Shown here one piece after another: positions 1 to 7,270 of a stretch of DNA of 14,360 nt. Numbering within the stretch: position 1 is the first letter of the stretch; each line of letters opens with the position of its first letter. The DNA is taken from assembly GCA_047629975.1 (NCBI GenBank), contig JBLHUT010000056.1, positions 1-14,360 of the forward strand. Reading direction: 5' to 3'. Origin of the DNA: JBLHUT01 sp047629975. GTDB taxonomy: Bacteria > Pseudomonadota > Alphaproteobacteria > Rhodobacterales > Rhodobacteraceae. The notes beneath the pieces are model-generated. The model was not told the origin of the DNA. It did no database searches and saw nothing but the letters and a program-made list of their open reading frames with translations. Made by a program: the position numbers and the translations under genes.

Positions 1-103
1 GTGATAGCTTTCGGCGCAATATAACCGAGCCATCAGCTCCGGCGCCGTGTGCCTGAAATACGTTCCTGGCCAAATCCAGGCCGATGATGCTAACCTCGTT
101 CAT
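1..103 (-). CDS. IS110-family transposase, N-terminal fragment (cut by window edge)
   Basis: Read leftwards from an ATG at 103, the frame gives about 34 residues starting MNEVSIIGLDLARNVFQAHG, then AGADGSV and RRKLS, and runs off the window. This is the standard opening of IS110-family (DEDD, RuvC-like) transposases; the Asp in GLDLA is the first acidic catalytic residue of that family. A good Shine-Dalgarno (AAGGAGAG) lies 5-6 bases upstream. A 6-bp inverted repeat (123-128 with 131-136, two-base loop) sits in the leader. Whether the element is intact cannot be judged, because only the first tenth of the gene is visible. Confidence 0.85.
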   Translation of the reverse strand, partial: MNEVSIIGLDLARNVFQAHGAGADGSVILRRKLS

Positions 104-303
104 GGACGCTCTCCTTCGTAGCGGTGTTTCAACACCCACTACCTTGGCACATTAAATGCCGCCGGCGGGCGTCCACCCCATCGCTTACCACTTATGTACT
201 TTTATAATTGTAAATTATCCTGATTATGGAGAAGCAAGTGGAAATCTGTGCAAAATAATTTGAACGACCCCCTCCGTTGATCATTTGCAGACGGTGGGTT
301 TCA
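104..303. other. Gene-free gap between the IS110 fragment and the GST genes
   Basis: No gene is supported here. The first third is probably the leader and left end of the IS110 element, but I cannot mark its boundary because this family lacks reliable terminal repeats. The remainder is the 3' side of the GST gene ending at 304. I see no clear terminator hairpin. Confidence 0.5.
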
Positions 304-942
304 TCAAGGCATGGGAACGTCTGTTGTAAATCTGGGAACGGAATAGCCAGCCTGCACTGCTGGGCGCGCAGCGATCCGCAAATACCAGTCCTTGATATTT
401 GGAAAGGCGTTCAAATCAACCTCATGCCATTCAAAGCGCGACACCCAAGGCCAGCATGCCATGTCTGCGATGGAATAGGTTCCGCGGCCTTGCCCTGCGA
501 TAAAATCCCGACCGTCTAACCGTGTGTTCAGGACGGTATACAGGCGCTGTGCTTCGGTGGCGTAACGCTTTTCGGCGTAATCCGATTTGCCCTTGTTGTA
601 TTTTACGAAGTGATGGGCCTGTCCAAGCATCGGGCCCAAACTACCCATTTGCCACATCAGCCATTCGACCATCCGCCAGTATTCATCGCCTTCGCATTGA
701 AACTTTTTGTACTTGTCCGCGAGGTACATCATGATCGCCCCCGTCTCCATCATGTGAATGCCGGTTTCATGATCGACAATCGCTGGAATGCGGTTGTTTG
801 GCGCGATTTTAAGAAAATCCGGTGCGAATTGCTCATCCTTGGAGATGTCGATGGGATAAGCTGTGTAAGGGACAGCAAGCTCTTCAAGGAGGATCGAAAC
901 CTTGCGACCATTCGGCGTCGTCCAAGTGTAGAGATCAATCAT
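304..942 (-). CDS. Glutathione S-transferase, Nu class (YfcG/YghU-like)
   Basis: A 212-residue cytosolic GST. The N-terminal thioredoxin fold carries the Nu-class signature TTPNGRKV. Thr9 and Asn11 fall at the same positions as the glutathione-contacting residues of E. coli YfcG. SPNNKIPAIVD of YfcG is APNNRIPAIVD here, and the gamma-glutamyl-binding ES of other GSTs is ETGA. The helical C-terminal half has WQMGSLGPMLGQAHHF and YSIADMACWPW, both close to YfcG. Known members act as glutathione-dependent disulfide-bond reductases or peroxidases; the substrate here is unknown. The length is normal. The ATG at 942 has AAGG seven bases upstream. The gene lies 64 bp downstream of another GST in the same direction, so the two are probably co-transcribed. 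Confidence 0.93.
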   Translation of the reverse strand: MIDLYTWTTPNGRKVSILLEELAVPYTAYPIDISKDEQFAPDFLKIAPNNRIPAIVDHETGIHMMETGAIMMYLADKYKKFQCEGDEYWRMVEWLMWQMGSLGPMLGQAHHFVKYNKGKSDYAEKRYATEAQRLYTVLNTRLDGRDFIAGQGRGTYSIADMACWPWVSRFEWHEVDLNAFPNIKDWYLRIAARPAVQAGYSVPRFTTDVPMP

Positions 943-1006
943 TGGTCAGCCTTTTCTATTTGTTGGTTCGCGTCTTGTCATTTCTTGTTTCAAACCGATG
1001 AGCCGG

Positions 1007-1951
1007 TCACGTCAGGTCGATCCGGTAACCTGCTCGCGGGAAATGGACGCATACTGTGCCCACGTCTGTGGCTGTGCGTTCTATCACAACTGTTTGTGCA
1101 TCAGCGTAGCGTATTTTTCCTGCGACGGGCTGCTCACCACCATTGACGTCAGGTCTGATTGTCACCGGTTGCCCGACAAAAATGCCTTGAGGGTCATATG
1201 CGGCGACACCGGTTATGGCAGTCGGCTCCAGATCTTTTGCGCGCGCTATGGCGTCCCGAGGGTCCATTGCACTGGAAGTGCCATGCCCGATTTCACGGAT
1301 ATTGCCCTCCCAACGGACGAGATCTTTGAACTCTGATAAAAACGACGGCCCGTCCGACCATCGGCCCCGCAAGAACCAAACAACGTGGTAGAACTGTGCG
1401 TCTATCGCCGCCGGCTGCGCCCCGAGCAAAAATGCCCGCCCGTCAGACAATTGCGCGTTTAGCCATGACAGAGGCGCACGCATTTGTGAAACCAGATGAG
1501 GCAGGTCGGCGTTGGCTTGTTTCAGCCCTGCGGCCCAGTCCTCTCCAAGGTAGAGCCGCCCGCGATCCGCCGCAAACTCCTTGTCCAAGCCGTCACCCGC
1601 TGCGCCCAGAACGTGTCTTACGGTCTGATCGAACAAGGTCCCGTCCGTCCACCTGCTGAGGCACCACATCAAGCCCGCTTCGGACGTGGGCATCAAGGTA
1701 GGGGAGGGGTATCGCCGTTCAAGTTCGCGGATGATACACTGGCTGTCACAGTAGATATCCGCACCGATCTGCATGACCGGCGTGCGCCGGTACCCGCCAG
1801 TAAGGGCTGTCAGCATCGGTTTCGGTGGCAGACGCGGAATTTCCACGCTGCGCCACGACAGTCCCTTGATACCAAAAGCGACCCTGACTTTCTCGGCAAC
1901 AGGGGATTGCGGGTAGGCGTGAAAAATCACCTCGGACGTTGGATCAGACAA
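1007..1951 (-). CDS. Glutathione S-transferase family protein with C-terminal extension
   Basis: A 314-residue protein. Residues 8-85 form a GST N-terminal domain (FHAYPQSPVAEKVRVAFGIK, then GGYRRTPVMQIGADIYCDS, where the cis-Pro is RTPV and the GSH-binding Asp-Ser is CDS). An all-helical GST-C-like part follows to about residue 235 (QLSDGRAFLLGAQPAAIDAQFYHVVWFLR). The last 70 residues are a beta-rich tail (AAYDPQGIFVGQPVTI, VCVHFPRAGYRIDL) typical of a bacterial GST subgroup that is longer than classical GSTs. The start is a TTG at 1951 with AAAGGA seven bases upstream; a GTG seven codons further in is the alternative. It is the first gene of a probable two-gene unit with the Nu-class GST. 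The reaction is not known. Confidence 0.87.
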   Translation of the reverse strand: MSDPTSEVIFHAYPQSPVAEKVRVAFGIKGLSWRSVEIPRLPPKPMLTALTGGYRRTPVMQIGADIYCDSQCIIRELERRYPSPTLMPTSEAGLMWCLSRWTDGTLFDQTVRHVLGAAGDGLDKEFAADRGRLYLGEDWAAGLKQANADLPHLVSQMRAPLSWLNAQLSDGRAFLLGAQPAAIDAQFYHVVWFLRGRWSDGPSFLSEFKDLVRWEGNIREIGHGTSSAMDPRDAIARAKDLEPTAITGVAAYDPQGIFVGQPVTIRPDVNGGEQPVAGKIRYADAQTVVIERTATDVGTVCVHFPRAGYRIDLT

Positions 1952-2324
1952 TTTACATTCCTTTTCGGACTATTAGCTCGGACATGCACGTTCAGCTTGG
2001 CCGCCAGCGCTGGGAAATCATCCACGACAATGTCGTGAAACAGGCTTGGCTCAGGAGAGCCACCACCGCTCCATGGTCTTGCCCCGGTTTGGTTCCGGTC
2101 TCTTTCGAGCAATGTTTACTCTGAAGAAGATAGAGAATGACCACGAGATACACAAACGAGTTTCGCCGCGACCGGTGACCTGACACGACCACAAGCGGCT
2201 TCCGGTTTTAGGGTTGAACTTTCGTCGTTGAACAAGTGGGTCCAGAAGCATCGGCATAATGATCAGAGGTGGTCCTAGTTGCTTGACCGGTTTGCTGCCT
2301 TGTGAAGATGGATCAGGATTTCAT
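1952..2324. other. Gene-free stretch with mobile-element debris
   Basis: No convincing gene. It holds the leader of the GST gene that starts at 1951 and the sequence beyond the 3' end of the IS3 transposase remnant (stop at 2325). A short piece at 2137-2152 repeats the IS3 coding sequence found at 2749-2764. Short frames on both strands lack recognisable motifs, good ribosome binding sites and family resemblance. I could not identify terminal inverted repeats of the IS3 element here. Confidence 0.5.
2137..2152 (-). repeat. 16-bp echo of the IS3 transposase gene
   Basis: The 16 bases atgaccacgagataca are identical to 2749-2764 inside the IS3 transposase remnant. On the minus strand both encode the same stretch (YLVVI). 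Here the local translation is SFVYLVVIL; in the main copy it is GFLYLVVIM. Similarity fades within a few codons either side. The simplest reading is a scrap of a second IS3-family copy, but chance is not excluded at this length. Confidence 0.4.
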
Positions 2325-3250
2325 TCAGGCTGCTAATCTCATTTGTTCTGTTTTACTGGCATAGGCCTCGTCTGGGGCCAAGATTCCGTGGGTCGAATGC
2401 GGACGCTCGACGTTGTAGCAGGCCAGCCACTTTCCGATGCCAGCCTTCGCCTCTGAGCCTGTCTCAAAGGCGTGCAGATAAACCCCTTCGTATTTGAGGG
2501 ATCTCCAGAGCCGCTCGATCATTCGGTTGTCAATCCACCGCCCTGTGCCATCCATGCTGATCTTGATTTTCGCGTCAGTCAGCACACCGATCCAATCGCT
2601 GCTGGTGAATTGGCTGCCCTGATCTGTGTTGAATATCTCCGGCGTACCGTGATTGGCCAATGCCTCTTTCAGCGCCTCAACGCAGAAGGCGGCGTCCATT
2701 CTATTTGACAACCGCCATGCCAGCACCTTGCGGCTGTACCAATCCATGATGACCACGAGATACAGAAAGCCGCGCCGCATCGGTATGTAGGTAATATCTG
2801 CACACCAGACCTGGTTTGGCCGGTCAATCAACGCGTTTCGCAGAAGATATGGCCAAATCTTGTGTTGCGGGTGCTTTTGCCCCCTCTCACACATGCTTTG
2901 CATGTGCTGCCGGGCAGCGGGTGTCGGGCTCCTGAAAAACCGGCACAAACCGCATGAGGCGCATCAAACGGCGGATACGATGCCGCCCGCATGCATGGTT
3001 ATTGCGCTTCATAAAACGGCCATCTGGCGCGATCCATACCACGGCGCTTCCAAGAACTGCTCGTCGATGATCTCCATGAACCGCCGATTTTCGACGCTCC
3101 CGCCCTTCGGTTTATAGTACAGATTGGATCTCGTTAGCGTCAACAGCTTGCACTGACAGCGCACACTCAGCGTGAGGTTCTTGCTCACCATTTTTGCCTC
3201 GCGTTCCGAGGCATCCGCCAAAAAATCCCGCTCCACCCATTGGCTGACAG
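2325..3250 (-). pseudogene. IS3-family transposase (end of orfA plus orfB), frameshifted
   Basis: Three consecutive minus-strand frames make one IS3 orfB. The first piece (about 3250-3010) has the last residues of orfA (VERDFLADAS), then LTLSVRCQCKLLTLTRSNLYYKPKG and IDEQFLEAPWYGSRQMA, the HTH_21-type region. After a frameshift near 3015 comes the short piece RIRRLMRLMRFVPVFQEPDT. A second shift between about 2880 and 2930 leads into the catalytic core (about 2865-2325), an open frame holding all DDE positions: the D of WCADITY, the D of FNTDQGSQFTS and the E of IERLWRSLKYE. The rve core is therefore intact, but the protein cannot be made in one piece. A 7-bp perfect inverted repeat (2890-2906) lies at the second shift. 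Most of orfA is missing, so the element is dead unless complemented. Confidence 0.87.
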
Positions 3251-3263
3251 GGGTGTTCACACC

Positions 3264-3590
3264 CTAAGTTTCTACGAAAAGATCGAAGGCCGCGTTCGCC
3301 TCCTTCTTTGTCTCCGCCAGCCAGATGTCCTGAAGATCGGCCTTGGCTTTTTCGTTCAGTGCTTTTGGCATTGCCCCGGCGACATTGGCGGCCTTGTGGA
3401 CTTGGCATCGTTGTTCACGGGTCGTGGAGAAAACATCGCGCAGCGCGGTCCAGAATCCAAGAGCGCCATCACCAATCGCTAGCTCCGGCGGCACCGCCAG
3501 CCCGCGTCTCCTCAGCCCGTTCAGCAGGTCGCGCCAACTGTCTGCGTTCTCCCGGAACCCGTCCATGACCGCCAGACCCAAAAGCGACGG
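3264..3590 (-). pseudogene. IS256 (mutator)-family transposase, internal fragment
   Basis: About 103 minus-strand codons match the middle of IS256-family transposases: FRENADSWRDLLNGLRRRGL, the catalytic-Asp region AIGDGALGFWTAL, the family-specific TTREQRCQVHKAANV, then KADLQDIW and FDLFVET. The frame then meets a stop exactly where intact members continue into the Tyr-Gly segment and the C-terminal helices. The N-terminal third, including the first catalytic Asp, and the C-terminal third with the Glu are both gone. The upstream edge of similarity is near 3575-3590; the open frame continues beyond it but no longer resembles the family. The 3' edge sits at the junction with the IS3 remnant. 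Confidence 0.83.
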
Positions 3591-3695
3591 CTGTGACCTT
3601 GGCCGTAGCGCTTCCGATATGCTTTCGGGGGGAAAATTGCCCTCCGATCTACACTTAAGACTGCTGCGAAAAATTTCGATATTAAAAGATAAATT

Positions 3696-3790
3696 CGCTC
3701 CGTTGGGAGGGGTCGAACTTACGACCAATTGATTAACGGTCAAAAACAAGGACAGTCGTACAAACCGCTCTACCTTTGGTGCTGGCGATA
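3696..3790 (-). pseudogene. Decayed tRNA-Asn(GTT)-like sequence
   Basis: Read on the minus strand, this stretch contains GGTAGAGCGG (3774-3765), which is the 3' side of a tRNA D-arm. An anticodon-loop-like CCGTTAA follows, flanked by a 4-bp TTGA/TCAA stem with GTT at the anticodon position (3737-3735). Then come TTGGTCGTAAGTTCGA, the usual variable-loop and T-loop spelling, and CAACGGAG as a possible acceptor 3' strand. About 20 extra bases separate the D-arm part from the anticodon stem, the T-stem does not pair properly, the 5' acceptor strand does not match, and the base before the anticodon is C rather than T. It cannot be a working tRNA. It may be a relic of an insertion site or chance likeness. 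Confidence 0.33.
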
Positions 3791-3809
3791 GGTTCATCAG
3801 GAATAGAAC

Positions 3810-5324
3810 GTGCAGGTTGTCTGGTTCAAACGGGATCTCAGGGTGCAAGATAATCGTGCGCTGGTGCGCGCGGCGGCTTGTGGGGCGACCTTGCCACTTT
3901 TTGTTGTCGAACCCGCGCTTTGGCAGCAGGTTGACATGTCTGCCCGCCACTGGGCCTTTGTCAGTGAAACCATTTTGGAACTGCGGGAAGCACTGGCCGA
4001 TTGTGGCCAGCCACTCATTGTCCGAACGGGCGACGTCGTCGACATCCTTGAAGAGATCACGACATGTCAGCCGATTTCAGCCCTCTGGTCGCACGAAGAA
4101 ACTGGAAACGGTTGGACATACCTGCGCGATCAACGCGTAGCAGCGTGGTGTCGGAGCAGGGGCATTGTCTGGCATGAGTTGCAAAATCACGGTGTCCAAC
4201 GCCGGCTCGGCTCACGCAACGGTTGGGCCAAAGCGTGGGATTTGCAAATGGCAGAGCCGGCTGTAGAAAAGCCGCGCTTGCGCCCGCTCTTGCTGGACCC
4301 GGGGTCACTTCCCTCGGCGCGGGATCTGGGGCTGGCACCGGACGGCTGCGACGGCCGTCAATCGGGGGGCCGAAAGGCTGCGACAAACCTCCTCGAGACG
4401 TTCCTGACGCGGCGCGGCGAGACATACCGCACGGCAATGTCCTCCCCCTTGCAAGGCGCACAGACATGTTCACGCTTGTCGCCCCATCTTGCCTGGGGCA
4501 GCCTTTCAATGCGCGAAGCAGCGCAGGCGACATGGGCCAGGCAACGCAAACTCAAGACGCAACCAAACGAAAAAACGACCAAATGGCGTGGTGCGCTTTC
4601 TTCCTTCTCCGGCAGGCTTCATTGGCATTGTCACTTCATCCAGAAGCTTGAGGACGAACCACGGATCGAATTTGAAAACCTGCATCGCGGGTATGACGGC
4701 ATCCGACCCTCGGCCCCTGATCAAGCGCGCCTGAACGCATGGGCGCGCGGGGAAACCGGGCTGCCGTTTGTGGATGCGTGCATGCGGTCACTTGCGGCGA
4801 CAGGTTGGTTGAATTTCCGGATGCGGGCGATGGTCATGGCAACGGCCAGCTATCACCTGTGGCTCGACTGGCGCGCTCCGGGGTTGGAGTTGGCGCGGCT
4901 GTTTACCGATTACGAACCCGGCATCCACTGGAGTCAGGTTCAAATGCAATCGGGCACGACTGGCATCAACACGATCAGAATCTACAACCCCGTAAAGCAA
5001 GGATATGATCAGGATCCGACAGGGGCCTTTACCCGTTTCTGGCTGCCGGAGTTGGCAGAAATCCCGGATCAGTTCTTGCAAGAACCGTGGAAAGCCGAAA
5101 ACGCAGGCGCCGTGTTGGGCAAGCGGTATCCTGTACCTCTGGTGGACCACATGTCAGCCGCCCGTCATGCCCGCGAGAAAGTCTGGGCCATTCGCAGCAC
5201 GCACAGCTTCCGGACCGGAGCCGCCGAGATCCAGACCAAACATGGCAGCCGGAAAAGCGGCATCAAAAACAGAGGCCGAGACGCGGCCAAACAAGAGCCA
5301 CGCCAGTTGAGCCTCCCGTTCTGA
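3810..5324 (+). CDS. Cryptochrome/DNA photolyase family flavoprotein with divergent active site
   Basis: A 504-residue flavoprotein. The N-terminal alpha/beta antenna domain opens VVWFKRDLRVQDNRAL. The C-terminal helical FAD domain follows, with RLSPHLAWGSLSMRE, GRLHWHCHFIQKLEDEP, GLPFVDACMRSLAATGWLNF, IRIYNPVKQGYDQDP and FWLPELAEIPDQFLQEPW. By-eye alignment to E. coli photolyase, with constant spacing, puts Arg at Glu274, Phe at Asn341 and Ala at Met345. Trp277 and the middle triad residue Trp359 are kept; Trp306 and Trp382 are not obviously matched. It is not class III or the FeS type. It may repair CPD or another lesion, or sense light; the substrate is inferred at most. The GTG start at 3810 has AGGA six bases upstream. 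It ends 22 bp from the convergent (6-4) photolyase gene. Confidence 0.9.
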   Translation: MQVVWFKRDLRVQDNRALVRAAACGATLPLFVVEPALWQQVDMSARHWAFVSETILELREALADCGQPLIVRTGDVVDILEEITTCQPISALWSHEETGNGWTYLRDQRVAAWCRSRGIVWHELQNHGVQRRLGSRNGWAKAWDLQMAEPAVEKPRLRPLLLDPGSLPSARDLGLAPDGCDGRQSGGRKAATNLLETFLTRRGETYRTAMSSPLQGAQTCSRLSPHLAWGSLSMREAAQATWARQRKLKTQPNEKTTKWRGALSSFSGRLHWHCHFIQKLEDEPRIEFENLHRGYDGIRPSAPDQARLNAWARGETGLPFVDACMRSLAATGWLNFRMRAMVMATASYHLWLDWRAPGLELARLFTDYEPGIHWSQVQMQSGTTGINTIRIYNPVKQGYDQDPTGAFTRFWLPELAEIPDQFLQEPWKAENAGAVLGKRYPVPLVDHMSAARHAREKVWAIRSTHSFRTGAAEIQTKHGSRKSGIKNRGRDAAKQEPRQLSLPF

Positions 5325-5346
5325 CTGGCCGCGCGGCGCATCCGGC

Positions 5347-6894
5347 CTAAAGGCTGTCCAGCACGGCCTTTGCGCTCTCCAGATAGGCCACTTTTTTGTC
5401 TTCGGCCATTTTATCCCACGTCCTGTAGACTTGGCCAAGGCGGGGGTTGCCGCGCAGTTTGTCGCGATTGCGTATCAGAAAATCCCAATAAAGCGGATTG
5501 AAAGGGCACGCGCCCTCGCCGGTTTTTTTCTTCACATCATACCGGCACGTTGCGCAATGATCCGACATCTTGTGAATGTAATTGCCACTTGCGGCGTAGG
5601 GCTTGGAGCCAAGCAGCCCGCCATCGGCAAACTGGCTCATCCCGATGACATTCGGGGCCTCGACCCATTCATAGGCATCGGCATAAACCGCAAGGTACCA
5701 TTCATGCACCGCGTGCGGATCAACCCCCGCAAGCATCGCGAAATTGCCGGTTACCATCAATCTTTGGATATGGTGGGCATAGGCCTCTTGCTGCGTCTGC
5801 CCGATCGCGGCCGCCATGCAGGCCATGCCGGTGTCGCCGGTCCAGTAAAATTCAGGAAGCGGACGGTCCGCCCCGAAAAAATTCTCTGACGTGTAGCCCG
5901 GCATCTTCATCCAGTAGATCCCGCGCATGTATTCACGCCAGCCGATTATTTGCCGGATGTATCCCTCGACGGCATTCAACGGCGCGTGTCCCTCGTAATA
6001 GGCCCGCTCGACACGGCGGCACACCGCAAGCGGATCAAGCAGCCCGGCATTGATGTACTGCGCCAACACAGAGTGGTACAGAAATGGCTCCCCCTCCAGC
6101 ATCGCATCCTGATAATCGCCGAAATGTGGCAACGCCTCGGTTACGAAATGTTCCAGCGCGATGTGCGCATCTGCCCCGGTCACCGCAAACCAAAACGGGC
6201 GCAAGATGCCGAAGTTACCGGCAAAGGTCGTGTCGACCAGTGTCAGAACATCGTTGGTCGTCGCATCGGGTGTCACCCTCGTCGGAGTGGGCATAAAAAG
6301 CCCACCCTTGGCCGGTTTCCGGTTCTCGGCGTCAAAATTCCATTTCCCGCCCTCCGGGGCATCCCCCGCCATCAACAGCCCCGTCTTGCGGCGCATTTCG
6401 CGGTAAAAATACTCCATCCTGAGCTGTTTGCGGCCCTTTGCCCAATCGTTGAATTCCTGATGCGAGCAAATGAACCTGTCATCAGCAAGCATATCCAGCA
6501 CAACACCGCTTTGGCCGGCCCAGTCCGTCAACGCGGTGTTCAGCCGGTATTCGCCCGTTTCGGTCACCAGCACCTTGTCTGCCGACAACTCACGCACCGC
6601 GCGCGCGACCTCGCCTGCAATGCTGCCGGTGTTGTCGGGATCATCCAGCCGGACATAACGCACCTGCCAACCCGCCTGCACAAGCGCTTGGGCGTGGTGG
6701 CGCATGGCCGAGAACACAAAAGCGATCTTTTTCTTGTGGTGCGGAACATAGCCTGCCTCTTCGGCGACTTCGGCGATCAGCACGACGTCGGTGGCCGGGT
6801 CGCCCGCCCGCAACGACGACAAATCAGGCGAAAGCTGGTCCCCCACAACGAGGATAACGCGCAACCCCTTTGCCCCGGAACGCGCCGCGGTCAT
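5347..6894 (-). CDS. phrB: Iron-sulfur (6-4) photolyase / bacterial cryptochrome (FeS-BCP)
   Basis: 515 residues, related to Agrobacterium PhrB and Rhodobacter CryB. This family repairs pyrimidine (6-4) pyrimidone photoproducts with FAD, a ribityllumazine antenna and a [4Fe-4S] cluster. The N-terminal domain opens with ILVVGDQLSPDLSSL. Relative to PhrB everything is shifted by nine residues: cluster cysteines C359, C447, C450 and C463 (PhrB 350, 438, 441, 454), active-site histidines H374-H375 in YAHHIQRLM (PhrB 365-366), and electron-path W351, W399 and Y400 (PhrB W342, W390, Y391). GWREYMRGIYW is another family signature. All key residues are present, so activity is likely. CryB of R. sphaeroides also influences photosynthesis gene expression, so a signalling role is possible. 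The ATG at 6894 has no strong ribosome binding site. PhrB residue numbers are from memory. Confidence 0.95.
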   Translation of the reverse strand: MTAARSGAKGLRVILVVGDQLSPDLSSLRAGDPATDVVLIAEVAEEAGYVPHHKKKIAFVFSAMRHHAQALVQAGWQVRYVRLDDPDNTGSIAGEVARAVRELSADKVLVTETGEYRLNTALTDWAGQSGVVLDMLADDRFICSHQEFNDWAKGRKQLRMEYFYREMRRKTGLLMAGDAPEGGKWNFDAENRKPAKGGLFMPTPTRVTPDATTNDVLTLVDTTFAGNFGILRPFWFAVTGADAHIALEHFVTEALPHFGDYQDAMLEGEPFLYHSVLAQYINAGLLDPLAVCRRVERAYYEGHAPLNAVEGYIRQIIGWREYMRGIYWMKMPGYTSENFFGADRPLPEFYWTGDTGMACMAAAIGQTQQEAYAHHIQRLMVTGNFAMLAGVDPHAVHEWYLAVYADAYEWVEAPNVIGMSQFADGGLLGSKPYAASGNYIHKMSDHCATCRYDVKKKTGEGACPFNPLYWDFLIRNRDKLRGNPRLGQVYRTWDKMAEDKKVAYLESAKAVLDSL

Positions 6895-7270
6895 GGCGTG
6901 ATGCCTGCACTGGTGAAATCCATCGTCAGTCTCCTTGCCTGTCGTGCCCGGCGCGCTGCCCGTCCTTGAGCCGGCCGTGATCCCTCAACGGTAGACTTTT
7001 GACCCTAGACCGATATTTTGTCCATTGGCATTTTCAGTAGAGACTTCATGCGGGTAGGGCTTGCGCACCCGCAAAGGGTTTACCCGACGCACGCCGGTCG
7101 GCGATCGCACCGTACTCTTCAGACCTTTGCCTTCCACGAAGTGGAGCAAGCAGAAAAATGGCTGGCCTAAGACGCCTGGGCCCACAAAACTGTGGCAGAT
7201 AGTTTCCGAGGGCGGCGATAGTCCGAACCGGCCGCCGCCCCGCACATCCGTCTTGCGACCCAAACGCCCT
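6895..7270. other. Gene-free stretch between the FeS photolyase and the CTERM protein
   Basis: 376 bp with no gene I can support. It contains the leader of the photolyase gene at its left end and the downstream region of the CTERM gene at its right end. Visible structure: an 8-bp stem at 7210-7240 (listed separately) and a 6-bp stem 7050-7055 with 7067-7072. The minus strand stays open down to 6985 and ends NANGQNIGLGSKVYR, but it has no start, no ribosome binding site and no recognised family. Confidence 0.5.
7210..7240 (-). terminator. GC-rich stem-loop after the CTERM gene
   Basis: Perfect 8-bp stem gggcggcg (7210-7217) with cgccgccc (7233-7240) and a 15-base loop, 31-61 bases past the stop of the CTERM gene. 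There is no T-run on either side, so it is not a textbook intrinsic terminator, but its position suits a 3'-end or Rho-assisted structure. Confidence 0.35.

Noticed and set aside
3593..3950. Upstream extension of the IS256 open frame towards 3950
   Set aside because: It lies antisense to the photolyase start and across the tRNA-like relic, and similarity to IS256 transposases ends near residue AVMDGF. The extra frame is chance.
5325..5346. Bidirectional terminator between the convergent photolyases
   Set aside because: The 22-bp gap is GC-rich with short complementary runs, but I could not find a stem long enough to claim.
5950..6969. Long plus-strand open frame (339 codons) opposite the FeS photolyase gene
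   Set aside because: It is antisense to a gene with fully conserved family motifs, is rich in Arg/His/Pro as GC-rich shadow frames are, and matches no family.
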